From Stratiolaelaps scimitus (taxonomy: Eukaryota > Arthropoda > Arachnida > Mesostigmata > Laelapidae): 64,000 bases of DNA. The stretch lies in assembly GCA_019614645.1 (NCBI GenBank), contig JABWDB010000016.1, forward strand, positions 3,596,001-3,660,000, given 5' to 3'. The notes below the pieces were generated by a model. That model did not search any database. It saw only the letters and a program-made list of their open reading frames with translations, and was not told the DNA's origin. The position numbers were made by a program, and so were the translations under genes. Below are positions 45,928 through 59,224 of the stretch, in pieces; within the stretch, counting starts at the first letter, position 1, and every line of letters begins with the position of its first letter.

Positions 45928-48900
45928 CTTGCATAAAGCATTTTTCTATTGTATTATTTTTTTTTTTAATTAACGTGCGGTATAATCAGTTTGGCAACTT
46001 TTCTTATTATTTGTAATAGAAAACTGGCTTGATTAGGCCTTTGGTATAGAGGATCCACAAGAGCAATCCAAATAACCTCTAGCACACTCTCTATTTCAAA
46101 GGAGCATTAATTCACGGACTGGAAGACATGAGAAAAATCGAATATTTGTGAATGTTCGGTCTGTTGGAAGTGGATCATTTTCTTGGACATGGTGGTCTCA
46201 TACATTTGCAAAGGTATATTTCTGAGAGATCTTTATATTGGGCTTATTGCCCAATTTTCAATAAGTCCCATTGTAGATAATGCGAATATCCTTACCCTCC
46301 ATCTGTAGATTGAGTGTCTACAGTGGCTCCTTTTGACCTTCCAAGCTGCCGCCGCTAGACTGAGCGCATAGTATATAAAGCGTGGCATATAAATGATTAC
46401 GCTTTTATGCGCTGGAATAAATATCAACACCAGTCCCGCTTTAAACAATTCGAATGGTTCCTTTATGCAAATGTAGCTGTTTATGTGAGCTCGCGTGCGG
46501 CCCCGCCAGCGGAACCCTGGATCAGGATCGTCGTTTCACGACCTTCACGGGTGGCATATTGGAGTGCCACCGACCTAATCATTGGTTTTTATTTGCCTTG
46601 GCTTTGTTTGAGGATATCAAGCTCTCGGAATCGGGCGAACATAATAATAATAGCTTAATTTGGATCGTATTCGGTTTTCCGTGGTGAGCGTACGCCGTCT
46701 CTGCTTCTTTTGCGGGCGACTCTATGGAAACTCTTTTATTTTCGTAAAACAGAACGGTTGTGTTGATGGATTGGGCAGAGCACTAAATTTAGCTCTGTTT
46801 AACTCTAACAATCGACGCAAACTATTTTGAATGGGGTCAGAGGGGATGATATTACCGCCTGAAGCTGAATGCATTAACGCGAAATATCTGTAGTTATTCA
46901 AGATGTATCACGCCTTTATTTAAACAATTAAAACGAGAGTTGAATTGAGATTTTAGTAGATTCGCGATCTGTCTCGGCTCTAGGTCGCCGACTTAATCCT
47001 AGGACAGGATCACATTTATAATTATTATTATCGGACTTTGAGGTGGCCATACGAACGAGGTTGAATGCATACTACCATTATATTGAGCGTACGTACAGCT
47101 GTACCATTGAGTGATAACTTTACTAACCAATATTCGCTTGTGCCATTCGGGAAGTAAATTCGGAAAGTAAATTTTCGGGGCTGACTCCGGGCGAAAATTC
47201 AACACATCCGCGGTACTGGTTTCGGTATTGCGTCATACGACGGACCCCTTAAATATAGGGGAGCCCCGAAGTGCCATTCTATCTGTTCTAGAGCAAATCA
47301 GCGAAAACCTCAATGACAGCTTCGTTCACACACGCACCAGAAGCGAAGCCTAATACAGGGTGTTCCACAAAAGACAGGACAGACAGGTAGTGTGCCAGTA
47401 GGATCCTTCTATTTATTTGCTTCGTTGTTTCCATTTTTACTTCACCCTTATTTCCCGTCTGTCCGCTTGAGTTACCTTGTGTTCACACCAATCTCGTCGA
47501 GTCAAGGCCAACGCATCCGAGGTTGTCACGTTCCGAGATAACGCTTTCAACGGGCCGCCGCCGCCGCCGCCGCCATCTCCTTCTTATTTTTTTCTTACTC
47601 TGCTCTCAGAGGCCTGAGTGCCCGGTCCTATGGAACGTGCTACAGTTGTTGCACTGTTTCACCCTACACAACCGACCGGTCTCGGTCCAACCCACGTTCT
47701 CGCTTTTTCGAGCCAGCGTCTAATCCCACTTAACCGTCTTCACCGGTGGGCCACTATATCGAATTCAAATCCGTGTCCTTCGTCGTCCTTGAACAAACTA
47801 AAATTCTCTGGCTACAACGACCCTCTGTTGGGCTATTGGCCAACAACGGACACACGACACGCAACTGGCTCGGGTCGGGGCTTGCGGGACGCCGCTTTAA
47901 GGAAACTTGTTTCACGTACCTCACGGAACAGGCGGAGCAGGCGTTAATGACTCGGAGTTATCAGTAGGACAACGAGAAGAGCGAAGATAAAGGCGGAGGA
48001 GAAAGAAGAGGAGGTTTGAGGTCCTAGCCGACACAGCAAAAAGACCTCGTCTAAGCGGGTCCACAACTCTAAGCGGACACGGTGCCTGCTAAATCAGTAG
48101 AATATACAGGGGGGGGGATTGACAAAATGTTTATCTCCACAAGTGGAAAAAATAATGTCTCACACTGGAGACTGCAGTGGCAGCGAGTGCCAGCAGCGAA
48201 AGTAATAACGTATAATAGTAAGCTCATAGTCGATCATCACTATACAGCTACTGTTGTTCAAATGTATAAAGCCACTGCTATCACTACTGCAACGTCGAAT
48301 AGAAGAGAGGCACAGCCCAGCGCTGGTAGATCGGATCGAACTGTCTTTTGTTGCTATAACAATATGCTTCCTCCATTACCGCCGACGCTTTTTCAGCCCA
48401 TTTCCGGGGCGCTTTTTTTCCCCGGGTATTTTGCTTCTTGCCGCAAAAACGCCCAGTGCATAAAAACTGGTCGCTTTCAGTAGACGTGCCGAGCGTCCTA
48501 CCTCGGATGAGTGCACTAATAAATACTTCGCTCTCGTATCGATGCAATGTATCACGGACGTGCTTGGCCTAGTGGAGCAAACAAATTCGATAGTCTATAA
48601 CAGAAAGTAAGGGACCCGTTTATTCGGGGGAGTTTCATTCGTTCATGGCTTCCTGTACAGTGGATTAATGGTCCAACCATCGGACTTCAAATTGGCATGT
48701 CATTGTGGGGAAACCTGCATGCTTTGGCATACTTTCCAAAAGGAACGTATACTATCCTCTCCAATCAGAACCAAGAATTCATTGCGAAAACTGCCCTGTT
48801 GTATGTGTCACCAAGTCTATGAAACTCTGAGAGAGATTTCAGTTAAACTGCAACTCGGCACCGACTCGTTGATGCCAGCCGGGCGGTCGTTTTTAAACCA

Positions 48901-49804
48901 AGCGTCATTGTAGTAGCCTATTCGTGAATATGATAACGCTTCCCACGACTGGCTGAAAAGCATGTGACACGGCAACGCTTCATTTGTTTTCGGCGTTCGA
49001 ACATCCTTTTTCAATCTGCACTGTCTGAAATTTTTAATGACTCGATGACGAAAAATCACCTAAAAATGCATGCAGTCCCGAAAGATTACCCGAGCTAACT
49101 GGTACCAATAGAGCTGCAATTCGGCGGTTAGTTGTCCTGTCTGCTTAGCCAGGCAACTGATAATGCTAAATGTATCTCGTACTCCCCTGCAATATATACA
49201 ATACGCAGACGCGCTAGGACGAGGGATTCCTTGTATTCAATTCGATATGAGGCGGGTGCGTTGCACGGCGCATTCATCGTAGCAATATTAACCGACCAAT
49301 AGATACGAGTCACAGACTTTAAGAAGTCCTCGGCCTCTGTTCGAGATCGAACTTATCCTTTCTTAACTGACGGGGTAACATCCGGAACCTGTTGCTTACC
49401 GCCACATTCATCGTGTCTCTATTTTGAGGGGAGGAATTTTTCTTCAACCGCACGGACACCACCGGAGACACCATTCGTCTGGAACTTTTTAACAGCACCG
49501 TCATAAAGTGTCTTTGGACCGAGTTCGGTGCAATGAACGTATCCTGATGTTTAAGAAAAGGAGGAGGCAAGGCCTTTCAGCTAAAGCAACTTGGAACATC
49601 TGTCGCGCGTCGAATATGTTGAGGAAACATGACGTAAAGTCTAGGGCTTCATGGTGTAGGCTACAAACGTTGTTTTGTTTATACAATATGTAATCACACT
49701 TTCTAGATCACGGAGCCGATCAATTAATCGAATTTAATAATGAAATGTTATTATTATTTTGTTTACACTAATATCCTAATAAAGTATCATAGTGCGCATT
49801 TCAG
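45928..49804. other. no supported gene
   Basis: Several frames lie here, including a Cys-containing frame at 46454-46687 after an acceptor-like AAATGTAG, and overlapping GC-rich frames at 47523-48483. None has a start, donor and domain that agree. A SINE fragment lies at 47169. Confidence 0.35.
47169..47258 (-). mobile_element. SINE family 2, 3' half, diverged
   Basis: The reverse complement carries GTCGTATGACGCAATACCG, then a diverged ATGTTGAATTTTCGCC and CAGCCCCGAAAATTT. The tRNA-like head is missing. Confidence 0.65.
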
Positions 49805-51568
49805 GGCATCATCACATGGATAATACAGGCAAGCTACGTGGAGTGACCGTCTTTATCACGGGTGCAAGTCGCGGTATTGGAAAAGAAATCGCTGTCAAAT
49901 GCGCAAAGGTAAATATGTATTATGGTAGTAAAGCATTGTTTACTTTTACAACTAAGACCTTTCCGACAGGGAGCAACCAGCCAGCACTGAGACGGTAACT
50001 AATCATACATTGAACCCCAGACACTACGACGCTGCATAAGTGAAGCAGTTATATTCTACCTGGCCTAACGGTGCTCTAGTTCTGCAAAAACAAAAGGCGG
50101 ACCGTTATCCCGGTGCCCCCTATACCCTAAGAATGTATAAATTCCGTTTACGTGCAGAAGTACGTCGCCACTGTCAGGCAGACCCCTTCGAAGAATTTTC
50201 TCCTGAACTAAATTCAGTCATACACAAACACGCATGGCCCTCGCTGCGCATCCTGATATGTTGCCGCATCTTGGTACCATGGACAGACGCTGTGCGGGCT
50301 CATGTTATGGGTTTGTTTTCAGCCGGTGATATATGGTTCATGGCTGGCATCATCTGGCCTGAGCCGCCCAACACTACACTTATCACGCTGTCGGGTGATG
50401 GATGCATCGGTACACACACACACGGACACCGTGAACTGGTGTGGAAAGTTTCACTTCATTGAATATACTGTAAATAAATGGGTTTTTCGAAATTTATTGA
50501 GTACTTATTAGAACGCCATAGTCCACGGTGCATCCACGTTTGACCCGAGCGAATATCATCACCTACCTCACTAATAGCAGATGATACTGATAGCAATAGT
50601 GATTCAAACTGCAAACACCTTTCAGTATGCTAACTTCCAAACGCAGTCATCCTATTCGATAGACGTGGTGTCAGTGAGAGATTTTCTCTACCGTCTCACG
50701 GAACGAAACGTGCACTGTTTTATTGGGGAACTGTGTAGACTTGCAAAAAGTCATTGAGTCGTATCAATATTTTAATCAATTTATAATCACATTTTAATCT
50801 AGCCGTGATTGATATGTTGAATTGAAGCCTTGCTCTTGTCTATCTGCTTCTACTTGTGCACGCGCTCGTATGTATGGACGTAGGATGGTGCCAACGTCGT
50901 CATTGCAGCCAAGACTGCGGAACCACATCCGAAATTACGAGGCACAATATACACGGCTGCTGCTGAGGTCGAAGCCGCCGGTGGTTGTTGCCTTCCCCTG
51001 ATCGTCGACGTTCGCGACGAAGCGAGTGTTGCCCGAGCCGTGGACGAAGCTGTGCGCAAGTTCGGAGGGATTGACATTCTCATCAACAACGCGTCGGCCA
51101 TTAGTCTGACACCGACCGAGAACACTGACATGAAACGGTATTGTGATGTCTCGTGTGTATTGCCACAACATCGAAGTTTGTATTGAGAGCTATGGACATT
51201 ATCGGCATCCGTGAGCTTTTGTTCATTTGAAATTTGCTCAGTAGTGTATCACCATAACCGCTTTTGCTTCTCTCTGAAACACTCTACATTACATTCGTTC
51301 GGTTGAGCCATTTTCAACTGACCGGTGCTGTGTCACCCAACAGATACGACCTTATGCATCAAGTTAACGTGAGGGGAACGTTCCTCACATCGAAGCACTG
51401 TATTCCGCATCTCAAGGCCTCGCGATACGGTGGCCGAATTCTCAACAACTCACCACCGCTGGTCAGTATCAGGGCCCACACCGCCTAGGTATCCGACTTA
51501 GTTGAGTGCTATATAGCGTATGTCGTCTACTTATTTATATTATTCCAGGTCGTATACGCAATATATAC

Positions 51569-51599
<31 letters not shown>

Positions 51600-54390
51600 T
51601 AACTGATGAATTTGTCCCAGTCGAACAATGCAGTTCTATCAGGTATGTCCACTATATTAAATACAGCCATCATAAATGGCACCTGGTGAAATGCATGTTC
51701 TAGTCTGTGGCTACTGCTCTAAATGCCACTTATCGAAACTGAGTGAACGTGCCAAATTTGGTGATAGCAAACGACCTAATAATGTTGCCCCTGTATACCT
51801 ACATATACATATGTATACGGAACGAGTATTGCATGTATACACAGTCACTGTGGTGCGCAGACATTTAGCTAGCCGCAATTTCGTTTGGGGTCACATACGA
51901 CACGTGCAGCTAGAAATTGACCTAGTTAGCGGAAGCCAAGTATTGTATTATCGCAGTGGTAGTATCCCAGTATTATCGTTGACAGTCTCTGGCCACCACG
52001 CGCACCAGCAAGTTGATAAGCCTTGCGGATGAGCTCAACGTGATGTTCTGGGCAGTAGAATCGTTTACGATTCTGAAAGACACCGCAAACTTGTCGCAAG
52101 CATGGCAAGCCAAGGCAAGAGAGATTACTTTCTCCATAGTGCTGTGTCGTTATGACTCAGGTACGAGAATACCGGGTGCGTTCTCTGTCACGCAGTTAAT
52201 ATTATATCATTCCGATCCAGTTGTTACGTTGGATTGATCGGTCAGAGGGTGGATCGTCACTATGCTCGCGCGTAATGTTCATGGTTCATGTGTGAATATG
52301 GATTCAAAGTAATCTCACAAGGTTAGATCTTGTCTATCTGACAGACTGCTCAAGGCAAGCCATCGTTCTTCGATTTTCGGTGAATATATCAGTAGGTAGG
52401 AATTTCAATGATGCCAAAAGGGTCAATTTTCCGGGCTGATTCGCAGCCTTAAACATTTGACGGTCACGGTACAACTGCTTTCAGCATTGCATTTCATAAA
52501 ACGGACCTCATTCTAAATGCAAATTAGCAACGGTGGAGATCGAACCCGTGCGTGCACCTACGTGCCTCCTCCAATTGCAGGACAGGCGCATACGAATGCA
52601 CCACCAGGCCAGAGGACATCATCGCCTATTTGAATGATGCATATGTATTTTAGATTGTCAATGTTCTCCCATAGACGTTGCCAGCCCGCCGAAATGTGCA
52701 CAGGGAACATTCGAAATTATTCGTTCTAGAGGATGCAAACTCAGTTAGGCGCTTGCCTTGTGGAGAATTAGCAGTGATCGCCCTAAAATGGGCATTCGAC
52801 GGCTGGCGTTGCTGTGTGAAAACGGATGCACGTTGGGAAGTGGATTCATATTATCCTCACGCTAATGACCGCCGTCATTTGCCCAGGGGCAGACTTGCAG
52901 TAACACACACAGAACATGCACCGTACCGACACAATGTGTTCAGGGCAGGGAGTTGTACCAGTGTAACACGTCAAGCTATTTCCTAACGCTGACCAACTAA
53001 TCAGACGCACGGAGCAAACGTACTGCCATGAAGCTTGCAGGTCCGGATGCAAGCTCAACATAATTCTTATCGCTCCACGGGGCGTTAGCACGTATCGTAT
53101 ATATCGTGAGCATTGTTTAATAATGACACACCGTTCATCAGGCTGGCAATTAACGGTTCACTCAATAAAATAGCTCTATTGGTGTAGGCCCAAGCGGACG
53201 GATCATTCCACGTTGCTCGAGCCTGTAATATATATCGGGCATCTCCTGACTAACGTATGCACTCGAGCAACGTATCAGGGCGTGGACTATATATTTCGTA
53301 AACGCTCCCAAATGCACTATCTGTTTCATCACCACAAGGCTGATACTTAGTTTGGCGTTGTGGAAATTTTGAGCTGTTAATCCTACCGCCTCCCCTGTGC
53401 TTAGACAACAATAGCAGCATTTAACGGGCTGACTATCATGAGCACTAATAAATTTACTGACTGCAGCGATTTTGGATAGAATGTATTATACAAACGCATA
53501 CGACACATACTTTGAAAAATGAAATCGAAGGTTCAAGTATAGGTTGCTCCCCCAAGTGGACACCTTATACGCGCAGTCCTCATATTTCAGGTAATGGACG
53601 CACGATGGTTCGCCCCTCACTGCGCGTACACAATGACCAAGTTTGGGATGTCAATGTGTGCTTTGGGAATGGCCGAGGAGTTCCGCGGTGATGTGGCAGT
53701 CAACACTCTCTGGCCAAAGACTATGATTCACACAGCGGCCTCGGAAATGCTGTCAGGTGGTGACTCGCACGCTTCACAGGTAGGTGAATAAGACACCAGG
53801 AAATATAATATATAACAGAAGCCCCTGTAGAAATATGCGTTTTGACATTATAATATATATAGGTTGTAATGATTTCGAGAATATATTCAATATTTACATT
53901 TGGCCATTTCTTTGCCAGTTGATTATAGAAACTTGAATCAAGTACAAAGTGTAGCGGAGTTGATCAGTCTACTTTTTCTCCTTTCTAATTACAAGGAACT
54001 CTCGAGAAAGCCAGCGATTATGGCGGATGCGGCGTACGTGATCCTCTGTAAACCGATGGAGTTTACAGGGAATTTCTGCATCGATGAGGAAGTTCTTCAA
54101 AATGAAGGTAGATCATTTCCATCTGTTATAATTGCTTGCACTGTACTGTGATAGTTCACAAACTCTATTACGTGCAATCCAACACATCCTGACAATAATC
54201 AATGTGTATAATCGTTTCTGTGCGGGTAAAATTTTCAATTCGCCAGCTGCCAAATTGTGACTAAATCATCCTTCGTATATCTGTCTTAGGCATTACCAAC
54301 TTGGAACAATATTCATGCATCATGGGATCAGAACCGCAGCTGGACTTCTTCCTTCCTGAGAAGTACTACCAGGTTAAATCTAAGCTGTAA
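49805..54390 (+). CDS. HSDL2: HSDL2-like short-chain dehydrogenase/reductase, SCP2 domain absent, PTS1 present
   Basis: This is a peroxisomal or mitochondrial NAD(P)-dependent oxidoreductase of the HSDL2 subfamily; the physiological substrate of the family is unsettled but linked to fatty-acid metabolism. Exon 1 starts at 49805 after CATTTCAG with the ATG at 49816. Coding segments 49816-49908, 50884-51137, 51344-51461, 53591-53779, 53996-54107 and 54290-54390 join in phase to give 288 residues. Motifs seen are TGASRGIG (15-22), NNAS (99-102) and Asn124. Ser152, Tyr168 and Lys172 form the catalytic residues (HCAYTMTK). Tyr168 and Lys172 fall at the human positions. KYYQVKSKL ends the protein, and SKL is a canonical PTS1. 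Human HSDL2 continues into an SCP2 domain (about 418 residues). Here the stop follows LDFFLPEKYY directly. A SINE lies in intron 3. Confidence 0.93.
51559..51598. repeat. compound (AT)n(AG)n microsatellite in HSDL2 intron
   Basis: AT and AG dinucleotide blocks adjoin inside the third HSDL2 intron. Confidence 0.9.
52424..52618 (-). mobile_element. SINE family 2 copy, best-preserved, in HSDL2 intron
   Basis: The reverse complement has the head GGCCTGGTGGTGCATTCG, GGAGGCACGTAGGTGCACG, the B box GGTTCGATCTCC, CCGTTGCTAATTTGCATTT, AATGCAATGCTGAAAGC and the 3' end GGCTGCGAATCAGCCCGG. It lies in antisense orientation to HSDL2, between its third and fourth coding exons. Confidence 0.85.
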
Positions 54391-54582
54391 CACTATTGTC
54401 ATCGATTTGAACTTTGTCAATTATTATTGTGAAATTTGTGATACGGAAGTCGGTCTGCGACACATTCTTGATGAAACCGAAGTATTTTCCAAAACAGTGT
54501 ACCGTCTTCTGTAACAGACAGATGCGTGATATTGCACCTCTACGAGAGGCTGTACAATAATACTCAAAGTATCTGGCTTCTA

Positions 54583-54588
54583 AATAAA
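54583..54588 (+). terminator. polyadenylation signal AATAAA for HSDL2
   Basis: This canonical hexamer lies 193 bases after the HSDL2 stop and before the convergent gene's coding end. Confidence 0.6.
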
Positions 54589-54688
54589 GGGTTCTTATAG
54601 TTTTGTAGACTTTTGGAGTCATTACTAGGAGTGCCATGGGGAATATTTCCTCCAATTACTCTTTAAATTTACAGTATCGTCGTCTTCA

Positions 54689-56155
54689 TTACTCCGTTGC
54701 TCGACACTTCCAGATATGCTCAGATTTAGTGTTGGACTTTCTTTTGCGGCTACCCGCCAATTCTTCTTCCATTAGACATGTGTAGGTACGGGACCGAACG
54801 GCGGCATTACAAAGAGATATGTCCGTAGAGACAATGCTCACTAACGCCACGTCGCGACATAGAACCTGCGAGCGGGGACGTGTTCCAGAATCGATCAGTT
54901 TATCCAAGCTGTATTTCAGGGTATTGTCAACGTTTCCGCCTCAGCCATCTAGCCGCCCTTTGGGATTACGCATCAGACGCCAGGCACGCAGAGTCCCTGG
55001 ATTTCTTTATTATCTTCTTCTATTCCTGCTAGCTCTGACAAGGTTGAAAACAGAGCAAAGACGGCCCGGCATTTCCTCGTAGTAATATAATACCTAAAGG
55101 TTCAGAGTCGAGGCCTGTCACATGAGAGGAACCGCTGAGAATCAGCTCAAAGAATGTCTTAGACTAAGCATTCATCTCGACAGATCTAACCTAGCAATAA
55201 TGCTTAATGCCCGCTGAAGCCCCAAGGGGTGTACATTTTTCCAACCGACATTTCTCATAGTAATGCCATACCGAGAATTGTCTGCTGATGGCAGGGCTGG
55301 TATGATGGGAGCCCTTTATCCGCGCACGAAAGTCCAATGTTTGTTAATGTGTACTCGTTTTAGATTCACGGCATTCCGGTATATTCTGGCCCTTGTGATC
55401 CCAAAGGACTAATGCCTGTCCAAGTGCTGAGATTCGACTGTAGGAGGCGGAGGGCCCTTGGGTGCACCTCATGGTTACGTCCAACCTACTAAGGTCTTAC
55501 CAAAGTCCTTGTGTGTGGGTTCGTGTGGAATTTTGTGATCTAATTAGAATGGCGTAAGGAACACCGATTCTATTCTATGAGCAGTGGAGAGATACTCGGG
55601 GTAAGTCAGCAACTGTGAGACTTACCGGGCACGCTCAGCCCAGTCAGCCGTCAGAATGAAAGATGACGTAACTCTCATCCGAAGGTTACGGATGAAGGCA
55701 TCACGGGCGATTAAGCGACACATTCCTTGACACATGATGAACGCACAGTCTCTCCGAGAGAGTGGCCTCCTGGAATCAATGCTGCCATGAAAATAGCCGA
55801 CGAAGCGTAAGGAATCTGCTAGGTATAGAGACTTGACTCTAGAACGATACAGTGTATTGTGTATGAGTTCGGGTAGGAAGGTAGATAAAATCGTAGGAAT
55901 CGAAAGAAATGTACTAAGTCGTTGCTGGTGCTGACAACCACCCAACCACCTTGTAGATATTATGTATGGGGCAGGTAGCTCCCTGCCTATAGTGGAAATA
56001 ATCAATCTGACATTGTTCACCGCTTCGTACGCGAGGCCGTGTATAGCCCTTACTATCGGATGTGTTCCATTCAGATTAACGGCGTCTAAAACTTGAGCAC
56101 GAATCGTATAGTAGCGATCCAACGAGTGCAAAGTCCTTGAATCTGAAGGACGCAT
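54689..56155 (-). CDS. unknown protein of 249 residues, two exons
   Basis: Exons 56155-55626 and 54908-54689 join in phase 2 (donor GCCCG|GTAAGT, acceptor GAAATACAG) and end at TAA. Exon 1 is open for 530 bases, which is long for chance at this base composition, and stops exactly at a strong donor. I do not recognise the family. The N-terminal part has mixed helices. A Leu-rich stretch lies at about residues 79-95 (STFLSIPTILSTFLPEL). Next comes an Arg/Cys-rich segment with RRDCAFIMCQGMCR. The C-terminus is basic, SRKRKSNTKSEH, and could serve as a nuclear localisation signal. There is no signal peptide. It is convergent with HSDL2, with about 300 bases between the coding ends. The start ATG is the first after an in-frame stop. 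A further upstream exon is possible. Confidence 0.58.
55083..55625. other. intron of the unknown gene with a dispersed-repeat fragment
   Basis: The block TGTCACATGAGAGGAACCG followed by GAGAATCAGCT at about 55117-55155 matches about 11945-11985 with few changes, which marks an unclassified interspersed repeat. Confidence 0.45.
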
Positions 56156-57904
56156 ATTGGACTTCACTCATTCGAATGACCTACAGACTCGAGCAATTGT
56201 CGTCTATTGGTTTAGATGCGAATATCAAATTTGCACTCTACATACAAAGCTGTTGTCTCGTTATATTCGTTTAAGAATAACGCAAACAATGGTTAGGGAA
56301 AGTCGAGTTGTGTCAAGAGGCATAGTTGGCCATCGCTCAACGTTCGCTAATGCGTTTGGCAGGATTCATTTTGTCTATGACAGATAGCTTCAGCGACCGT
56401 GATCACACAATTATGTTTTAAATCTTGACGCCGATCGCCTGTTTAGCACATCTTGTATCCTTTGGATTGCGTTTCCCTCGACAGTTGCGTACATGGTGAA
56501 ACGAAAACCTATATAAGTGGGAAAAAGGAACTTTGTTTTAGAAACGCAATCATTTTTAAAAAGGTTAAGGGCTTCTCAAGGCTTCGCATTGAAGTGGCAC
56601 CTTCCTTCGTTAAAGTTCAGTCGCGAAGTTCCTCTTCAATTTCACATAGATCACAAGAAGAGCCCACTCAAGACGGCTTCACATCGGCCGGTCTCTTGGT
56701 TGGCCACTGCACACGCTGGTTGCCAATTGTTATAAGCACACACGAATATTCGTCCTAAGCTCTATTCGAATAAATGGAATCCGGTCGAATCATACGAAAT
56801 AGCTCAATTAGCTTGAACACCTCTGGAAGGACGTGTGTGAAGTTCTCATCGAGGGTAGCATAAGAAGCCTAACGAAACATCTCATCGACTATGTTCTCTA
56901 ACAAGTACGTCCTCCGAGCGATATCCAATTTGGCACTAACGAGCATATTAAATTGGCCGTCAACGATAGTAGTAGTAGTAGTGGTAGTCTTGAACACTGT
57001 TTCGTCAGGTATTCTCATTGATATACTCCACCTGTATATGTGCAAATATGTGCCGCTATGCCGCTACTAGACAAATCCTTTGTGCGTATCAACACATAGC
57101 TGATAGCTGGCAAAACTGACAGTGGGAGACTAAGAGAGATAAAGGAAATCATTTTGTATTTCACATTAAACCTGAACTAAATTAAAATAGACAAAACGAC
57201 CGAAAAAAATTAAGGAAACGGGCACAACCGCAACAACATAATCGAGCATATATAATATGATTACCCTTGTAGTTTTTCTTCGACAGCAGATACTTTCCAG
57301 TGCAAGCAAGTATACAACGTCGGATGTTTTCCTCAATCTAACTCAGCTCTGTTCATCTAACATGCGTATATGCTTATGTTCATGGGAGTGAGTGGGCCAC
57401 CAATTCACGACTGGGTAGCAATGTTCGCGTCTTGCGCCTTTGGCAGTTTTTCCAATAACGGTGAGTGGAGTCTCGGAAGCTTTTACCATTAGTGATCTGG
57501 CGGGCGCCGTCGATCGTTACTTGGGACGGGTCGAAATCGCCTCCGAGGCGATCGAGGAGCTGTTATGTGGTTAACGAAAGTCTTGTTAGCTGGAGTAACG
57601 CAATGGCCGTGCTGAGCTGTAGAAAACGAGCGCAGGCTATCAGTGGATCCGTGAGTCTAATTCCGGTTAAATCCCATAGCCCTTGCCGTCCCTCGGCGTT
57701 TCCACCAGACAGGAAAGGAATCCTTTCAAAGTACAATGGTGTCGTCGGGCCTGATAAGAAACAGGGGACAGCTCGAAATCGTAGGCTGTTAATTTGTATT
57801 GCTATCTTTTCGATATTAAAAGCTCAATATATCGAAGAGTATATCACGTTTTTACAATACGGGTTGTACAACTTACGCTTTGAGGTGTCCTACCAATTAC
57901 GATA

Positions 57905-57906
57905 TG

Positions 57907-57951
<45 letters not shown>
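57905..57951. repeat. compound (CA)n(TA)n microsatellite
   Basis: A CA block passes into a TA block. Confidence 0.92.
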
Positions 57952-57952
<1 letters not shown>

Positions 57953-59190
57953 TGTGTGTGGACATCTCCATATATATGCCTATCTTAGCATAGCCTATTT
58001 AGGGGAATTGTATTCCTTGATATATAGCGGGCTCACTTACTTGCCTGGGTATGAGCATACCAGCGAAAAACATTATGAATTTTCCTTTTACGATTAAGAA
58101 TCACAAAATCTGACCCGTCTTGTAGAGTTAACAACATTCAGCGCTGTCGACATACACTGCCTGACCTTGTAAATGAGATGATAGTATTCATGACATTGTG
58201 GCGATTGCCAGTCATTGCCTTATATATATATTTCATTAAAACACGTGTATGTTAGAATTTGTCGCTTGTTGACTGATCAAAGTCTGCTCACCCTCTGATG
58301 ATTTTACAAAATATTAACAATCGTTACTATATCTATAGTATTTATTAATCGCAGTGTCTACATACAGTGTATACGATATTCGTTGGATCGACGCTCGGGA
58401 TAGCCGAGTTTTTCATCTCGTTTAGATACTCCTTCTTTATTCTAGGCTGTCTGAAGTTACACGTTTCCTTCGCCAGCTCTGTACACGATCCGTCCCCTTT
58501 GGGTCTCTTCCCGAAGATGAGAGCCGTTTCTGCTACTGCAACGGCGCCTGTGAGCTCAGCAGTCTTAGCCTCTGTCGTGTAGCCTGGCGGATGTGTGCTT
58601 CGGGCGAAGGGTCCCCTTGACACCCCCAGATGGGAGAGGGTGGCCTCGGAGGAGAGGCCCGGCTGAGGGTCCACCGCGATCCCTCGGATCGCGCGCCGAA
58701 CGGTTGTCGAGAGAGAGCTGATGGTTCCAACCAGCGCCAGTGATTGTGAACCCGGTCTAGCCAGAGTCCTGTGTGCAGCCGATTCTCTATACTAGTTGAT
58801 TCGCACGCTGGTCGCAAACTCATCACTCGGGAACCCGGCTCACATCCCGTGGTTGTCTGTAGGCGAAGAAAACTTCGCTCCGGTGCTATTTGAGATTAGA
58901 TTAATTGGGTGTGACATATCACCCAATTTTCATGTGAATCTGTCCGTTGTCCTTGCCTTTAAGTGTATTCCTCGGTGTGTTGCTGTAACGTCAGTCGGAA
59001 AGATTGTCGTGCCAAATTGTGCTGAAAGTTACGAAATTGTACGGAATTGTCTGTAACCTACAATCACGTGAACATTATCATCCTTCCATCGGTTCTCGTT
59101 TGGCGACATGCAGGAAGTGCTCGCGCCTTTGGACTTTTCGCCAAACGACACATAGTAAAACTGGACAGTTCGAAGGAGGCCGTTCCCCCA

Positions 59191-59192
59191 GA

Positions 59193-59224
<32 letters not shown>
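59191..59224. repeat. compound (TA)n(GA)n microsatellite
   Basis: A TA block passes into a GA block. Confidence 0.92.

Noticed and set aside
46454..46687. Cys-rich plus-strand frame after an acceptor-like site
   Set aside because: There is no upstream exon and no donor or polyadenylation support, and the Cys pattern matches no family I recognise.
57465..58097. 210-residue plus-strand open frame
   Set aside because: It has no ATG start, and the second half is translated CA/TA microsatellite. No splice sites or domain support it.
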